Shown here: piece by piece, positions 23,124-31,311 of the stretch
Layout: each line of letters begins with the position of its first letter
How positions within the stretch are numbered: the stretch's first letter is position 1
The notes under the pieces: generated by a model
What the model was told of the DNA's origin: nothing
The model's database searches: none
Seen by the model: only the letters and a program-made list of their open reading frames with translations
Assembly: GCA_013140805.1 (NCBI GenBank)
Contig: JABFRW010000044.1
Coordinates: 1 to 38,507 of the forward strand
Length of the DNA: 38,507 nt
Source of the DNA: Candidatus Eisenbacteria bacterium
GTDB lineage: Bacteria > Eisenbacteria > RBG-16-71-46
Direction: 5' to 3'
Made by a program: the position numbers and the translations under genes

Positions 23124-24959
23124 ATGCGTCCATTCCCGAAGCTTCCACTCTCGCGACTCGCCGTCGCACTCGCGCTGTGCGTGGGACTCGCGTCCCCCGC
23201 GAGTGCTCAGGACTATCCGCGCCTCGCGCTGCACGCGCGCCTGTACGGCAACGGATTTCCGTTCATCGGCGGAGGCACCCGACAGGGTCCGATCCTCGAT
23301 GACGTCGTGCGTGCGGCGGCGCGCTATCACGAGCTCACGATCGGGGCGAGCCCGATCTCGGAGTATCGCCCCGATCTCGCAATCGCATTTCGTCAGGCGC
23401 GGCCCGACATTCATCTGTATGCCTACGTGATCGGCCAGGACGTGTGGGAGGGTGCGACCGATCCCGACTCGCTGGTCGACTACATCTCCCGCTATCGGCG
23501 ACTGGTGCGCGACAACGACGGGTTCCTCTACAACCGGCAGGGTGCGCACTACTCGACCGCGAACGTGAACCTGGCGAAGCGCGGCCTGGCCGGACGCTTC
23601 GTGGTCGCCGAGGGCATCGTCGCCCTGTGGCGCGATCTCGTACTCCAGTCGGGACTGTGGGACGGGATCTTCATCGATCAGTACTGCAATTCGCTGGGCT
23701 GGAGTCAGACGCCGTCCGAGAGCATCGACTTCGTGCGTGCCGGCTATCCGACGTTTGCGGCGTTCGACGCCGCGTGGCTCGCGGCGACCGATACCATGGC
23801 GAGTCAGCTGCGCCGCTTCGCGGGCCCCGACTTCACACTGGTCGGCAACTGCGGTCAGGGCACCAAGTACACGACGTTCAACGGCTGGATGCGCGAGAAC
23901 TTCCCGTTCCAGAACGGCGGCACCTGGTTCGAGAACATGTTCCGCACTCCGGGCGGATACCTGACCGACGAGACGCGATTCCGCGCTCCGCGTCATGGCT
24001 ACAACTTCTCCGCCACTTCCAGCTCATCGACGCCGTACAGCGCGGCGAACACCCGCAAACTTCGCTTTGGACTCGGCAGCACGGCGCTCGGCAGCGGATT
24101 GCACATCCTCGGGCCCGGAGACCTGGACGCGCTCAACTATCCGTATCACTGGTGGTGGTTCGACGAGTACGCGGTCAACCTGGGTACCGGTCTCGCCGAC
24201 AGCTCGCAGGCGCATACCGGATGGCTCGGTCAGCCACTCGCCGACGCCTATCAGATGGTATGGGTGGGGACCAATCCTGAACTGGTCGCGAACCACGACT
24301 TCGAGAGCGATCTGAGCAGCTGGTCACTGTCGAGTGTCGCCGTGCCCGCGAGCGTGACTCGAGATGCCAGCACGGCGGCGACCGGGCTGTCGTCGGCGCA
24401 CATCACCGCTCCGGTGCGTGGTTCGGTTTCGTACTCCGTGATCTTCACCGCGACGCCTCAGAACTTCGTCACGCAGGGACAGCTCTACTCCGCGACGTTC
24501 TGGGCCAAGGCTTCGCGCCCCGACACGATCTCGGTCGTGGCCTCGGCGCAGCCCACCGGGCTGGTGGCGCTGCGCGACGTGGCCGTGACCAGCGAATGGC
24601 GGCAGTACCAGGTCGCGCTGGTGCCCTCGATGTCGTCGCAGACTCACCTGCAGTTCTACCTCGGCTTCCTCGAGGGCGAGCTGTGGATCGACGACGTTCA
24701 CTTCCAGGCGGGCGCGAGTTCGATGTGGCGGCGCGACTTTCAGAACGGAACCGTGCTCGTGAATCCCGCCACCGGCCCGATGACGGTTCCGCTCGGCCGC
24801 CAGTTCCGGAAGATCTTCGGTCTGCACGACCCGCTCACGAACGACGGCTCGTTCGTCACGCAGGTCACGGTGCCGCCGAGCGACGCGCTGTTTCTGATCG
24901 GGAGCGATACCACGCCGCCCGCCGCGATCAGCGACATGCGCCCGGTCAACGACCCCTAG
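23124..24959 (+). CDS. Secreted putative glycoside hydrolase with carbohydrate-binding module
   Basis: 611 aa. The signal peptide is PLSRLAVALALCVGLASPASAQ (cleavage near 29). Residues 30 to about 385 have the look of a TIM-barrel hydrolase of the 'hypothetical glycosyl hydrolase' type: RLALHARLYGNGFPFIGGGT, DIHLYAYVIGQDVW, then GLWDGIFIDQYCNSLGW, where the acidic FIDQY at a strand end is a likely active-site position, and NGGTWFENMF, NYPYHWWWFDEYAVNLG. Residues about 390-530 resemble a CBM4/9-type module: NPELVANHDFESDLSSWSLS, SYSVIFTATPQNFV, TFWAKASRPDTISV, ELWIDDVHFQAG. The protein stops at SDTTPPAAISDMRPVNDP, which normally opens a fibronectin-III or FlgD-like tail, so the C-terminal surface domain seems missing. 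Substrate unknown. Confidence 0.78.
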   Translation: MRPFPKLPLSRLAVALALCVGLASPASAQDYPRLALHARLYGNGFPFIGGGTRQGPILDDVVRAAARYHELTIGASPISEYRPDLAIAFRQARPDIHLYAYVIGQDVWEGATDPDSLVDYISRYRRLVRDNDGFLYNRQGAHYSTANVNLAKRGLAGRFVVAEGIVALWRDLVLQSGLWDGIFIDQYCNSLGWSQTPSESIDFVRAGYPTFAAFDAAWLAATDTMASQLRRFAGPDFTLVGNCGQGTKYTTFNGWMRENFPFQNGGTWFENMFRTPGGYLTDETRFRAPRHGYNFSATSSSSTPYSAANTRKLRFGLGSTALGSGLHILGPGDLDALNYPYHWWWFDEYAVNLGTGLADSSQAHTGWLGQPLADAYQMVWVGTNPELVANHDFESDLSSWSLSSVAVPASVTRDASTAATGLSSAHITAPVRGSVSYSVIFTATPQNFVTQGQLYSATFWAKASRPDTISVVASAQPTGLVALRDVAVTSEWRQYQVALVPSMSSQTHLQFYLGFLEGELWIDDVHFQAGASSMWRRDFQNGTVLVNPATGPMTVPLGRQFRKIFGLHDPLTNDGSFVTQVTVPPSDALFLIGSDTTPPAAISDMRPVNDP

Positions 24960-25028
24960 CGAGCCTCGCCCGCTTCGCGCCGGACTTGTCGGGAGGCACC
25001 GGGCACCTCCGTCGCGCGGCTCCGACGG

Positions 25029-25056
25029 TTGCAATGCAGGAGCGTTGTGCTAGCGT
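25029..25056 (+). promoter_or_regulatory. Predicted promoter of the ctaA-ctaB unit
   Basis: TTGCAA (25029-25034), a 16-bp spacer and TAGCGT (25051-25056), preceded by GC. The predicted transcript starts near 25063, about 60 nt before the GTG at 25123. Confidence 0.42.
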
Positions 25057-25122
25057 CCCGCGCCATCGCATCGCATCGCGGCGCCGTCTTTCGCACACTC
25101 GCGCCGCGCTCCCGGAGTGCTC

Positions 25123-26043
25123 GTGAACACCCAGCGCGACTTTCGATTCGCCGCCCGACTCTCGCTCGCGACCGCCGTGCTCATGTACGGGCTCATCGTG
25201 CTCGGCTCGGTCGTTCGCACCACGGCCTCCGGGCTCGCCTGCCCCGACTGGCCGCTGTGTCACGGGCGCCTGATTCCGCCGCTGCAATTCAACATTCTGA
25301 TCGAGTGGTTCCACCGTCTGATCGCGGCGCTGGTGAGCCTCGGATTGGTGGCGACGGCAGCGTGGACCTACGCGCGTCCCGCGGTGCGGGCCCGACTCGG
25401 TGTGACCATGGCGATTGCGCTTGTGTTGCTGCCGATCCAGATCCTGCTCGGAGCGCTCACCGTCTGGAAGCTGCTGGATCCCGGCGTCGTCGGCGGACAT
25501 CTGGCGAACGCGCTGCTGCTGTTCGCGGCGGTGTCGACCTACGCGCTGATCGCGCATCGCGAAGCCTCCGGCGCACCCGAGGCCGCCGCGGACCCCGAGC
25601 GCCGCACACTGTTCGTGACCGCCACCGTCGCCACGTTCGCGCAGGCGGTGCTGGGCGGAATCGTGAGCACGAATCACGCCGCGCTCGCTTGCCCCGACTG
25701 GCCGACCTGTGACGGCGTGTGGTTTCCGCCGCTCTCCGGCATCGTGGGCATGCAGATGACGCACCGCTACGGAGCCTATGCGCTGGTCGCGCTGATGCTG
25801 GTGGTCGCGACCCGCGCGCGCACGGCCGCGAATCCCGCGCTGCGTCGCGGCGGTGCTCAGTTGCTCGGACTCACTCTGTTTCAGGTGGTGATCGGAGTCT
25901 GCAACGTGTTCCTGCACGTTCCGGTGTGGCTCTCGGCGCTGCATCTCGCGGTTGCGACTGCCATGATCGCGCGCGCCTTGACGCTCACTTTCCTCAGCGG
26001 CGCCGCCGCGGTCGCGCGCGACCCCCGGGTCATCGCGCGATGA
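25123..26043 (+). CDS. ctaA: Heme A synthase (COX15/CtaA)
   Basis: 306 aa from the GTG at 25123, preceded by GGAG with a 5-base gap; a GTG two codons upstream is possible. It oxidises the C8 methyl of heme O to a formyl group to give heme A for cytochrome oxidase, in the inner membrane. Eight membrane segments in two similar halves are visible. Each half has a conserved Cys loop, SGLACPDWPLCHG (from 37) and ALACPDWPTCDGVW. The four heme-binding His are H64 (WFHRLIAALV), H126 (GGHLANALLL), MTHRYGAYALV and ALHLAVATAM. Its stop overlaps the ctaB start (ATGA), and the whole oxidase set follows downstream. Confidence 0.94.
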   Translation: MNTQRDFRFAARLSLATAVLMYGLIVLGSVVRTTASGLACPDWPLCHGRLIPPLQFNILIEWFHRLIAALVSLGLVATAAWTYARPAVRARLGVTMAIALVLLPIQILLGALTVWKLLDPGVVGGHLANALLLFAAVSTYALIAHREASGAPEAAADPERRTLFVTATVATFAQAVLGGIVSTNHAALACPDWPTCDGVWFPPLSGIVGMQMTHRYGAYALVALMLVVATRARTAANPALRRGGAQLLGLTLFQVVIGVCNVFLHVPVWLSALHLAVATAMIARALTLTFLSGAAAVARDPRVIAR

Positions 26044-26960
26044 GCGTGCAGTCGGCACCGCCCGCGAGCCTCGCGCTCGAGCGCCCGGGGCTGCTGCGCC
26101 TGCTCGGCGGCTATCTCGAGCTGACCAAGCCGCGCATCATGCTGCTGGTGCTGGTGACGGCGGTACCCGCGCTCTACATGGCGGGGAACGGATATCCGGG
26201 CGCGGTGCGGTTTTGGGGCACGTTGCTCGGCACGGCACTCGCGTCGATGTCGGCGGCCAGCTTCAATCACTGGGTGGACCGCGACATCGACGGGCTCATG
26301 CTGCGCACGCGCGATCGGCCACTGCCGGCCGGTCTGTTCCCGGCCTCGCACGCGCTGGCCGTGGGGTTCGGGCTCGCCGCGCTCTCGTGGTGGGTGCTCG
26401 CCAGCGTTGCGAACCTGCTGGCAGTGGGGCTCGCGATGGCGTCGATCTTCTACTACGCCGTCGTCTACTCGATGTGGCTCAAGCGTCGCACGCCCCAGAA
26501 CATCGTGATCGGCGGGGGAGCGGGCGCCTCGGCGCCCCTGATCGCGTGGGCCGCCGTGACCGGCGACCTGGCGCTGCCGGCGGTGCTGCTCGCCGCGATC
26601 GTGTTCTTCTGGACTCCGCCGCACTTCTGGGCGCTGTCGCTGTATCGCCGCGAGGACTACCTGCGCGCTGGACTGCCGATGCTTCCGGTCACCCACGGCG
26701 AGCCGGAGACTCGGCGACAGATCGTGCTCTACACGCTGGTGCTGGTACCGGTGACGCTGGCGCTCGGCGCACTCGGCGTGGCGGGTCCGCTCTACTCGGT
26801 GCCCGCGGCGGTACTGGGTGCGATCTTTCTGTTCTACGCATTGAGACTGCAGCGCAGCGCCGCCACGCCGCACGCGGTGCAGTTGTTCCGCTACTCGATC
26901 CTCTACTTGTTCCTGCTGTTCGTGTGCATGACGGTCGACGTGATGGTGCGCACCCGTTAG
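26040..26960 (+). CDS. ctaB: Protoheme IX farnesyltransferase (heme O synthase, CtaB)
   Basis: 306 aa. It adds a farnesyl group to heme B to make heme O, the substrate of CtaA. It is a UbiA-fold membrane prenyltransferase with about nine helices. The N-terminal signature is YLELTKPRIMLLVLVTAVPA. The prenyl-diphosphate/Mg motif is NHWVDRDIDGLMLRTRDRPL with N76, D80 and D84, and the second acidic region is WALSLYRREDYLRAGLPMLP. Also present is FFWTPPHFWALS, diagnostic for heme O synthases. The ATG overlaps the ctaA stop by 4 bases, so the order of the pathway is reflected in coupled translation. Confidence 0.95.
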   Translation: MSVQSAPPASLALERPGLLRLLGGYLELTKPRIMLLVLVTAVPALYMAGNGYPGAVRFWGTLLGTALASMSAASFNHWVDRDIDGLMLRTRDRPLPAGLFPASHALAVGFGLAALSWWVLASVANLLAVGLAMASIFYYAVVYSMWLKRRTPQNIVIGGGAGASAPLIAWAAVTGDLALPAVLLAAIVFFWTPPHFWALSLYRREDYLRAGLPMLPVTHGEPETRRQIVLYTLVLVPVTLALGALGVAGPLYSVPAAVLGAIFLFYALRLQRSAATPHAVQLFRYSILYLFLLFVCMTVDVMVRTR

Positions 26961-26984
26961 CCTGCCCGGGCGGCCGGCACCGGC

Positions 26985-27013
26985 TTGTTGAAGTGCCGCC
27001 TATCGTGTATAGA
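26985..27013 (+). promoter_or_regulatory. Possible promoter of the oxidase gene block
   Basis: TTGTTG (26985-26990), a 17-bp spacer and TATAGA (27008-27013), in the 95-bp gap between ctaB and the cytochrome c gene. The -10 is less like the window's CTANNNT pattern, and read-through from ctaA-ctaB is also plausible. Confidence 0.3.
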
Positions 27014-27055
27014 ACGCGGTTGATTCGGCCGTTCGCACCCGACCTCGGAGGTGTG

Positions 27056-27691
27056 GTGAAGGCGCTCGTCCCCGTGCTCATCGCGATGTCGTTGGTGCTC
27101 GCCGTGATCGGCTGCATGCGCACGCCACCCGGGCTCGCGCGCGGCAAGGAACTCTACCGGACCTGCGTTCCGTGTCACGGCGACCACGGCGGCGGCAATG
27201 CCAGCCTGGCGGCGCCGGCGATTGCCGGACTCCCCGAGTGGTATCTGCAAGCGCAGCTGGTCAAGTTCAAGGGCGGCATTCGTGGGGCGCATCCCGAGGA
27301 CATGGAAGGCGCCCGCATGCGTCCGATGGCCAGGTCGCTCTACCGTCCCGGGGATCTCGAGTCGGTGGCGAAGTACGTGGCGCAGCTCACGCGCGTGCGG
27401 CAGCCGAACACGCTGGCGGGCGGCGACGTGGCGGCCGGCGAGGGTCTCTACGCCGTGTGCGCAACCTGTCACGGCGAGGACGCAGGTGGCATTCAGGACA
27501 TGAACGCGCCCACACTGCACGGCCAGGCGGACTGGTACCTCTACCACCAGCTCGAGAAGTTCAAGAGCGGCATGCGCGGGGCGCATCCCGAGGACGTGAC
27601 GGGCCAGCAGATGGCCGCGATGTCCACGATGCTCGAGGACTCCACCGCGATGAGGAACGTCATCGCCTACATCCGCACGCTCGCGAAGTGA
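27056..27691 (+). CDS. Diheme c-type cytochrome lipoprotein (c4-like)
   Basis: 211 aa from a GTG at 27056, just after GGAGG; a GTG at 27053 is equivalent. The leader LIAMSLVLAVIGC has a lipobox ending at Cys20, so the mature protein is lipid-anchored on the periplasmic side. It has two c-type heme sites, CVPCH (37-41) and CATCH (135-139). The two halves are similar: each has WYLxxQLxKFKxGxRGAHPED followed by a Met pair (RMRPM and QMAAM) that can supply the axial ligand, so it arose by duplication as in cytochrome c4. Next to an oxidase without a fused cytochrome c domain, the obvious role is electron donor to the CuA site of subunit II. Confidence 0.9.
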   Translation: MKALVPVLIAMSLVLAVIGCMRTPPGLARGKELYRTCVPCHGDHGGGNASLAAPAIAGLPEWYLQAQLVKFKGGIRGAHPEDMEGARMRPMARSLYRPGDLESVAKYVAQLTRVRQPNTLAGGDVAAGEGLYAVCATCHGEDAGGIQDMNAPTLHGQADWYLYHQLEKFKSGMRGAHPEDVTGQQMAAMSTMLEDSTAMRNVIAYIRTLAK

Positions 27692-27709
27692 TCGGAGAGG
27701 ACGGGACGC

Positions 27710-27838
27710 ATGGCCGACAAAAGTGACGAATTCCCGCCCGACTGGGGCAACTGGCTGGCCAAGCGATCCTATCTGTTCACCCTGCTGGTGACGCTGTTGT
27801 TCGCCGCCGGCGCCGTCATCTTCGTTCTACTGCGTTGA
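27710..27838 (+). CDS. 42-residue single-span membrane protein in the oxidase cluster
   Basis: A short gene: ATG at 27710 with GGAGAGG about 9 bases upstream, TGA at 27836-27838. The protein starts MADKSDEFPPDWGNWLAKRS, an acidic and Trp-containing head, and continues YLFTLLVTLLFAAGAVIFVL with a single membrane helix ending in LR. It sits 18 bp after the cytochrome c gene and 16 bp before coxB, all in one direction. Small accessory subunits are common in terminal oxidases (for example CcoQ/CcoS-like or aa3 subunit IV), but I do not recognise this one. The good SD and in-cluster position support it as a gene. Confidence 0.72.
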   Translation: MADKSDEFPPDWGNWLAKRSYLFTLLVTLLFAAGAVIFVLLR

Positions 27839-27854
27839 GCCGGAGAACCGCGCC

Positions 27855-28601
27855 ATGATGGAGCCCTTCTTCATCAAGAGCTTGTCGAGCTTCTCGGCCG
27901 ACATCGACAACCTGATCCTGCTCGTCACCGTGCTGGCGGGGTTCTGGTTCGTGCTCGCGGAAGTCCTGTTCTTCTGGCTGATCTTCCGGTTCCGTGCGCG
28001 AGCCGGCGTGCGTGCGCAGTACGTGACCGGCAAGGAGAAGCACCTCAAGCGCTGGATCGACATCCCGCACATCTTCATCCTGATCTGCGACGTCGTGATC
28101 ATCGTCGCGGCGGTCCAGGTGTGGGTGCGCGTCAAACAGACGCTGCCACCGGCCGACGAAACCGTTCGCGTGATCGGGCAGCAGTGGGTGTGGACGTTCG
28201 TGCATCCGGGCGCCGACAAGGTGCTCGACACCGCGGACGACATCGCGATCTCGGACGAGCTGCACGTGGTCGCGAATCAGACCTATCACTTCCAGCTCGA
28301 GTCGCGGGACGTGCTGCACAGCTTCTTCGTGCCGGTCTTCCGTCTCAAGCAGGATGCGATTCCGGGACGTACGATCGTGGGCTGGTTCAAGCCGACCGCA
28401 GCGGGCGCGCACGACATTCTGTGCGCCGAGATGTGCGGGATCGGCCACGGCATCATGGGCGCGCGCATCGTGATCGAGACCCCTGAAGAACACGCGGCAT
28501 GGGTCGAGGCGCACTCCCCCGTGGTGGACGCGGAACCCGCGGCATCCACCGAGACCCCACCCGCTCCCGAGACCGGCTCCACGTCCGGCTCGGCACATTG
28601 A
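27855..28601 (+). CDS. coxB: Cytochrome c oxidase subunit II (CoxB)
   Basis: 248 aa. It accepts electrons from cytochrome c at the binuclear CuA site and passes them to heme a in subunit I. Two membrane helices (NLILLVTVLAGFWFVLAEVL and IPHIFILICDVVIIVAAVQV) precede the periplasmic cupredoxin domain with QQWVWTF. The CuA ligands are complete: His in DVLHSFFVPVFRL, and Cys, Glu, Cys, His and Met in CAEMCGIGHGIMGA. The C-terminal tail is Pro/Thr/Ser-rich without a cytochrome c domain, so an aa3-type rather than caa3-type arrangement. ATG 27858 is an equally good start. Confidence 0.95.
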   Translation: MMEPFFIKSLSSFSADIDNLILLVTVLAGFWFVLAEVLFFWLIFRFRARAGVRAQYVTGKEKHLKRWIDIPHIFILICDVVIIVAAVQVWVRVKQTLPPADETVRVIGQQWVWTFVHPGADKVLDTADDIAISDELHVVANQTYHFQLESRDVLHSFFVPVFRLKQDAIPGRTIVGWFKPTAAGAHDILCAEMCGIGHGIMGARIVIETPEEHAAWVEAHSPVVDAEPAASTETPPAPETGSTSGSAH

Positions 28602-28612
28602 CGGCGGAATTC

Positions 28613-30328
28613 ATGTCCCACACGAGTCACACGGAGGCACACGGGGCGGGGGCGGCGCACGCCGACTCGCATCCCCCGCAGTCCTTCTTCCACAAGTACC
28701 TGTGGTCGACCGATCACAAGGTGATCGCCATGCAGTACCTGTTCACCGGCATGGCGATGGCGCTGGTCGGCGCGTTCATGGCCTACGTGTTCCGCATGCA
28801 GCTCGCGTTCCCCGGGATGTCGGTGCCGGGCTTCGGCGTGGTGTCGCCGGGCGAGTACAACGCCATGATCACGAACCACGGCAGCATCATGATCTTCTGG
28901 GTCGCGATGCCGGTGCTGATCGCAGGGTTCGGCAACTACCTGATCCCGCTGATGTGCGGGTGCGACGACATGGTGTTCCCGCGCGTCAATCGACTCAGCT
29001 ATCAGTTGTTCTTCCTCAGCGTGCTGGTGCTGATCGCGTCGCTGTTCGTGCAGGGCGGCGGCTTCGGCGGTGCGTGGACCGCCTATCCGCCGCTGTCCTC
29101 GGTCGCCAAGTACAACCTGACGCCGTGGGGTTCGCTGCTGTGGATCATCGCGGTGGCGCTCGAGTTCGTCGCATTCCTGCTCGGCGGCATCAACTTCATC
29201 ACCACCGCCATGAATTCGCGTGCCCCCGGCATGAAGGCGTTCGACGTCCCGATCGTGGTGTGGATGATCGTGGTCGCGAGCCTGTTGTTCATGGCCTCGG
29301 TCGGCCCGCTCATCGCCGGTGCCGTGATGCTGATCTTCGACCAGACGCTCCACACCGGCTTCTTCGATCCGGCGCGCGGCGGCGATCCGGTGCTGTGGCA
29401 GCATCTGTTCTGGTTCTTCGGACACCCCGAGGTCTACGTCGTGCTGCTGCCGGCGATGGGCATCGTGGCCGAGATCATGACGGTGTTCGCGCGCAAGAAG
29501 CTGTTCGCCTACCGCATGGTCATCTACTCGGTCATCGCCACCGGGGTGCTGAGCTTTTTCGTGTGGGCGCACCACCAGTTCATTGCCGGCATCGACCCCC
29601 GCATGGCGAACATCTTCACCGTCACCACGCTGCTGATCTCGATCCCGATCGCCGAGCTGTGCTTCGTCTACATCGCCACGCTCTACGGCGGCTCGATCCG
29701 CCTCACCACGCCGATGCTGTGGGCGCTCGCGTTCGTCGCGGAGTTCCTGATCGGCGGCGTGACCGGCATCTACCTGGGTGCGAGCGGCGCCGACATCTTC
29801 TTCCACGACACCTACTTCGTGGTTGCGCACTTCCACTACACGTTCTTCCCGATCGCGATCATCGCGGTGTTCGCGGGCATCACGTTCTGGTTCCCGAAGA
29901 TGTTCGGCCGCTACATGAACGAGACCTGGGGCAAGGTGCACTTCTGGGGCACCATCATTCCGTTCAACTTGATCTTCATTCCGATGTTCCTGCTCGGAAT
30001 GGCCGGCGAGCATCGCCGTATCTACGACTACACGCACTTCCCGGATCTGGCACTCCCGGAACTGCAGGCGATGCGCATCCTCGCCACCGTCGCGCTGCTG
30101 GTCATGCTGGCGTTCCAGCTCGTGTTCCTCGTCAACTTCGTGCTCAGTCTGATGCGCGGCGCGCGCGCCTCGAAGAATCCGTGGAACGCGAACACGCTCG
30201 AGTGGACGGCCGAGTCGCCGCCGCCGCACGGCAACTGGGCGGAGCTGCCGAACTGCTATCGCGGGCCCTACGAGTACAGCGTCCCCGGACGCGAGCTCGA
30301 CTATTGGCCCCAGGACGAGAAGGCGTGA
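28613..30328 (+). CDS. coxA: Cytochrome c oxidase subunit I (CoxA), A-type, without K-pathway Lys
   Basis: 571 aa with 12 membrane helices; reduces O2 to water and pumps protons. Metal ligands are present: heme a His in MITNHGSIMIFW, CuB His in FFGHPEVY and in WAHHQF (H320, H321), and both heme His in VAHFHYTF. The D-pathway Asp lies in CGCDDMVFPRVN and the gating Glu is E273 in HPEVY with Y275, which marks A1-type. At the K-pathway, where family members read PTxxK, this protein has SIPIAELCFVYIATLYGG: I346 and L349 replace Thr and Lys, with Glu at 348. Spacing from E273 and H320 matches the Rhodobacter enzyme (47 and 29 residues), so the alignment is firm. The start at 28613 is chosen because MSHTSHTEAHG precedes the conserved YLWSTDHK. 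Confidence 0.95.
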   Translation: MSHTSHTEAHGAGAAHADSHPPQSFFHKYLWSTDHKVIAMQYLFTGMAMALVGAFMAYVFRMQLAFPGMSVPGFGVVSPGEYNAMITNHGSIMIFWVAMPVLIAGFGNYLIPLMCGCDDMVFPRVNRLSYQLFFLSVLVLIASLFVQGGGFGGAWTAYPPLSSVAKYNLTPWGSLLWIIAVALEFVAFLLGGINFITTAMNSRAPGMKAFDVPIVVWMIVVASLLFMASVGPLIAGAVMLIFDQTLHTGFFDPARGGDPVLWQHLFWFFGHPEVYVVLLPAMGIVAEIMTVFARKKLFAYRMVIYSVIATGVLSFFVWAHHQFIAGIDPRMANIFTVTTLLISIPIAELCFVYIATLYGGSIRLTTPMLWALAFVAEFLIGGVTGIYLGASGADIFFHDTYFVVAHFHYTFFPIAIIAVFAGITFWFPKMFGRYMNETWGKVHFWGTIIPFNLIFIPMFLLGMAGEHRRIYDYTHFPDLALPELQAMRILATVALLVMLAFQLVFLVNFVLSLMRGARASKNPWNANTLEWTAESPPPHGNWAELPNCYRGPYEYSVPGRELDYWPQDEKA

Positions 30329-30341
30329 GGGAGGACGCATC

Positions 30342-30911
30342 GTGAAGTCGATCGCCACCACTCGCAGCGCGATGAACATCCCGACCGGCCGCCTCGCGGT
30401 CTGGTGGGTGCTGGTGTCCGAGATCGTGATCTTCGGCGGCCTGCTGGCGTCGTACCTCATGAATCGGCTCACGCACGCGGACTGGGCCGATCAGGCGGCG
30501 CACACCAACACGTGGATCGGCGCCTTCAACACGCTGGTGCTGCTGACCTCGAGCCTCTCCGCGGTGCTCGCGCACCAGGCGGCCGAGAAGGGCGACGGCC
30601 CCAAGGCCGCGCGACTGCTGTGGCTCACGGTGCTGGGCGGCGCGACGTTCCTGGTCGTCAAGTCGTTCGAGTGGACGCACGAGATCCGCGAGGGCTTCAC
30701 GATCACTTCGAGTGGATTCTGGTCCTACTACTACACCGCCGCCGGCCTTCACGCGTTCCACGTGCTGTGCGGCATGATCCTGATGATCTGGGTCGCCTCG
30801 ACCGCCGCCAAGAATCAGGAACTCCACCGCGTCGAGAACATCGGGATCTACTGGCACTTCGTCGACATCGTGTGGATCTTCCTGTTCCCGCTGCTCTACA
30901 TCGCCAAGTAG
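30342..30911 (+). CDS. coxC: Cytochrome c oxidase subunit III (CoxC)
   Basis: 189 aa, five predicted membrane helices, the short bacterial form. Starts at GTG 30342 with GGGAGG upstream. Signatures are LAVWWVLVSEIVIFGGLLASYLM at the start, WLTVLGGATFLVVKSFEW with the Glu near the D-pathway side, FWSYYYTAAGLHAFHVLCGM, and the final IGIYWHFVDIVWIFLFPLLY. Subunit III stabilises subunit I during turnover. It follows coxA after 13 bp and precedes the subunit IV gene after 16 bp. Confidence 0.93.
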   Translation: MKSIATTRSAMNIPTGRLAVWWVLVSEIVIFGGLLASYLMNRLTHADWADQAAHTNTWIGAFNTLVLLTSSLSAVLAHQAAEKGDGPKAARLLWLTVLGGATFLVVKSFEWTHEIREGFTITSSGFWSYYYTAAGLHAFHVLCGMILMIWVASTAAKNQELHRVENIGIYWHFVDIVWIFLFPLLYIAK

Positions 30912-30927
30912 TCCGGAGACCGACCGC

Positions 30928-31308
30928 ATGTCCGCGCACGCGAAAACGCACGATGAAGGCCACGCGCCGGGGGCGGGACATCACCGCAACTACGTGAAGA
31001 TCTGGGCGATCCTGCTGGTGCTCCTCATCGTCAGCGTCACCGGCCCGATGCTCGGCATCCGCGTGATCACGCTCATCACCGCGTTCGGAATCGCGCTGGT
31101 GAAGGCCTACATCGTGGCGAAGAACTTCATGCATCTCGACGTCGAGAAGCCGATCGTGCACTGGGCGCTCGCGGTGGCGCTGCTGCTGATGGTGGTGTTC
31201 TACGCCGGCATCGCGCCCGACGTCCAGAAGCAGAGCGGCACGCACTGGAAGAAGGCCAAGGTCGAGTCGCACGCGCCGGCGCACGGGAGCGGTCACGAAG
31301 GGCACTAG
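30928..31308 (+). CDS. coxD: Cytochrome c oxidase subunit IV, prokaryotic type
   Basis: 126 aa with three hydrophobic segments and His-rich ends. The head reads AHAKTHDEGHAPGAGHHRNY and the tail SHAPAHGSGHEGH; the conserved core is ITAFGIALVKAYIVAKNFMHL, the diagnostic piece of the COX4-pro family. GGAG lies about 9 bases before the ATG. His-rich termini could bind metal, but this is not shown. It is not catalytic and probably aids assembly or stability of the subunit I/II pair. Confidence 0.86.
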   Translation: MSAHAKTHDEGHAPGAGHHRNYVKIWAILLVLLIVSVTGPMLGIRVITLITAFGIALVKAYIVAKNFMHLDVEKPIVHWALAVALLLMVVFYAGIAPDVQKQSGTHWKKAKVESHAPAHGSGHEGH

Positions 31309-31311
31309 GCG

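Noticed and set aside
28286-30472. 728-codon open frame on the minus strand, opposite coxA/coxC
   Set aside because: Very rich in His, Arg, Asp and Glu with no domain pattern; it is the antisense shadow of GC-rich coxB/coxA/coxC codons.
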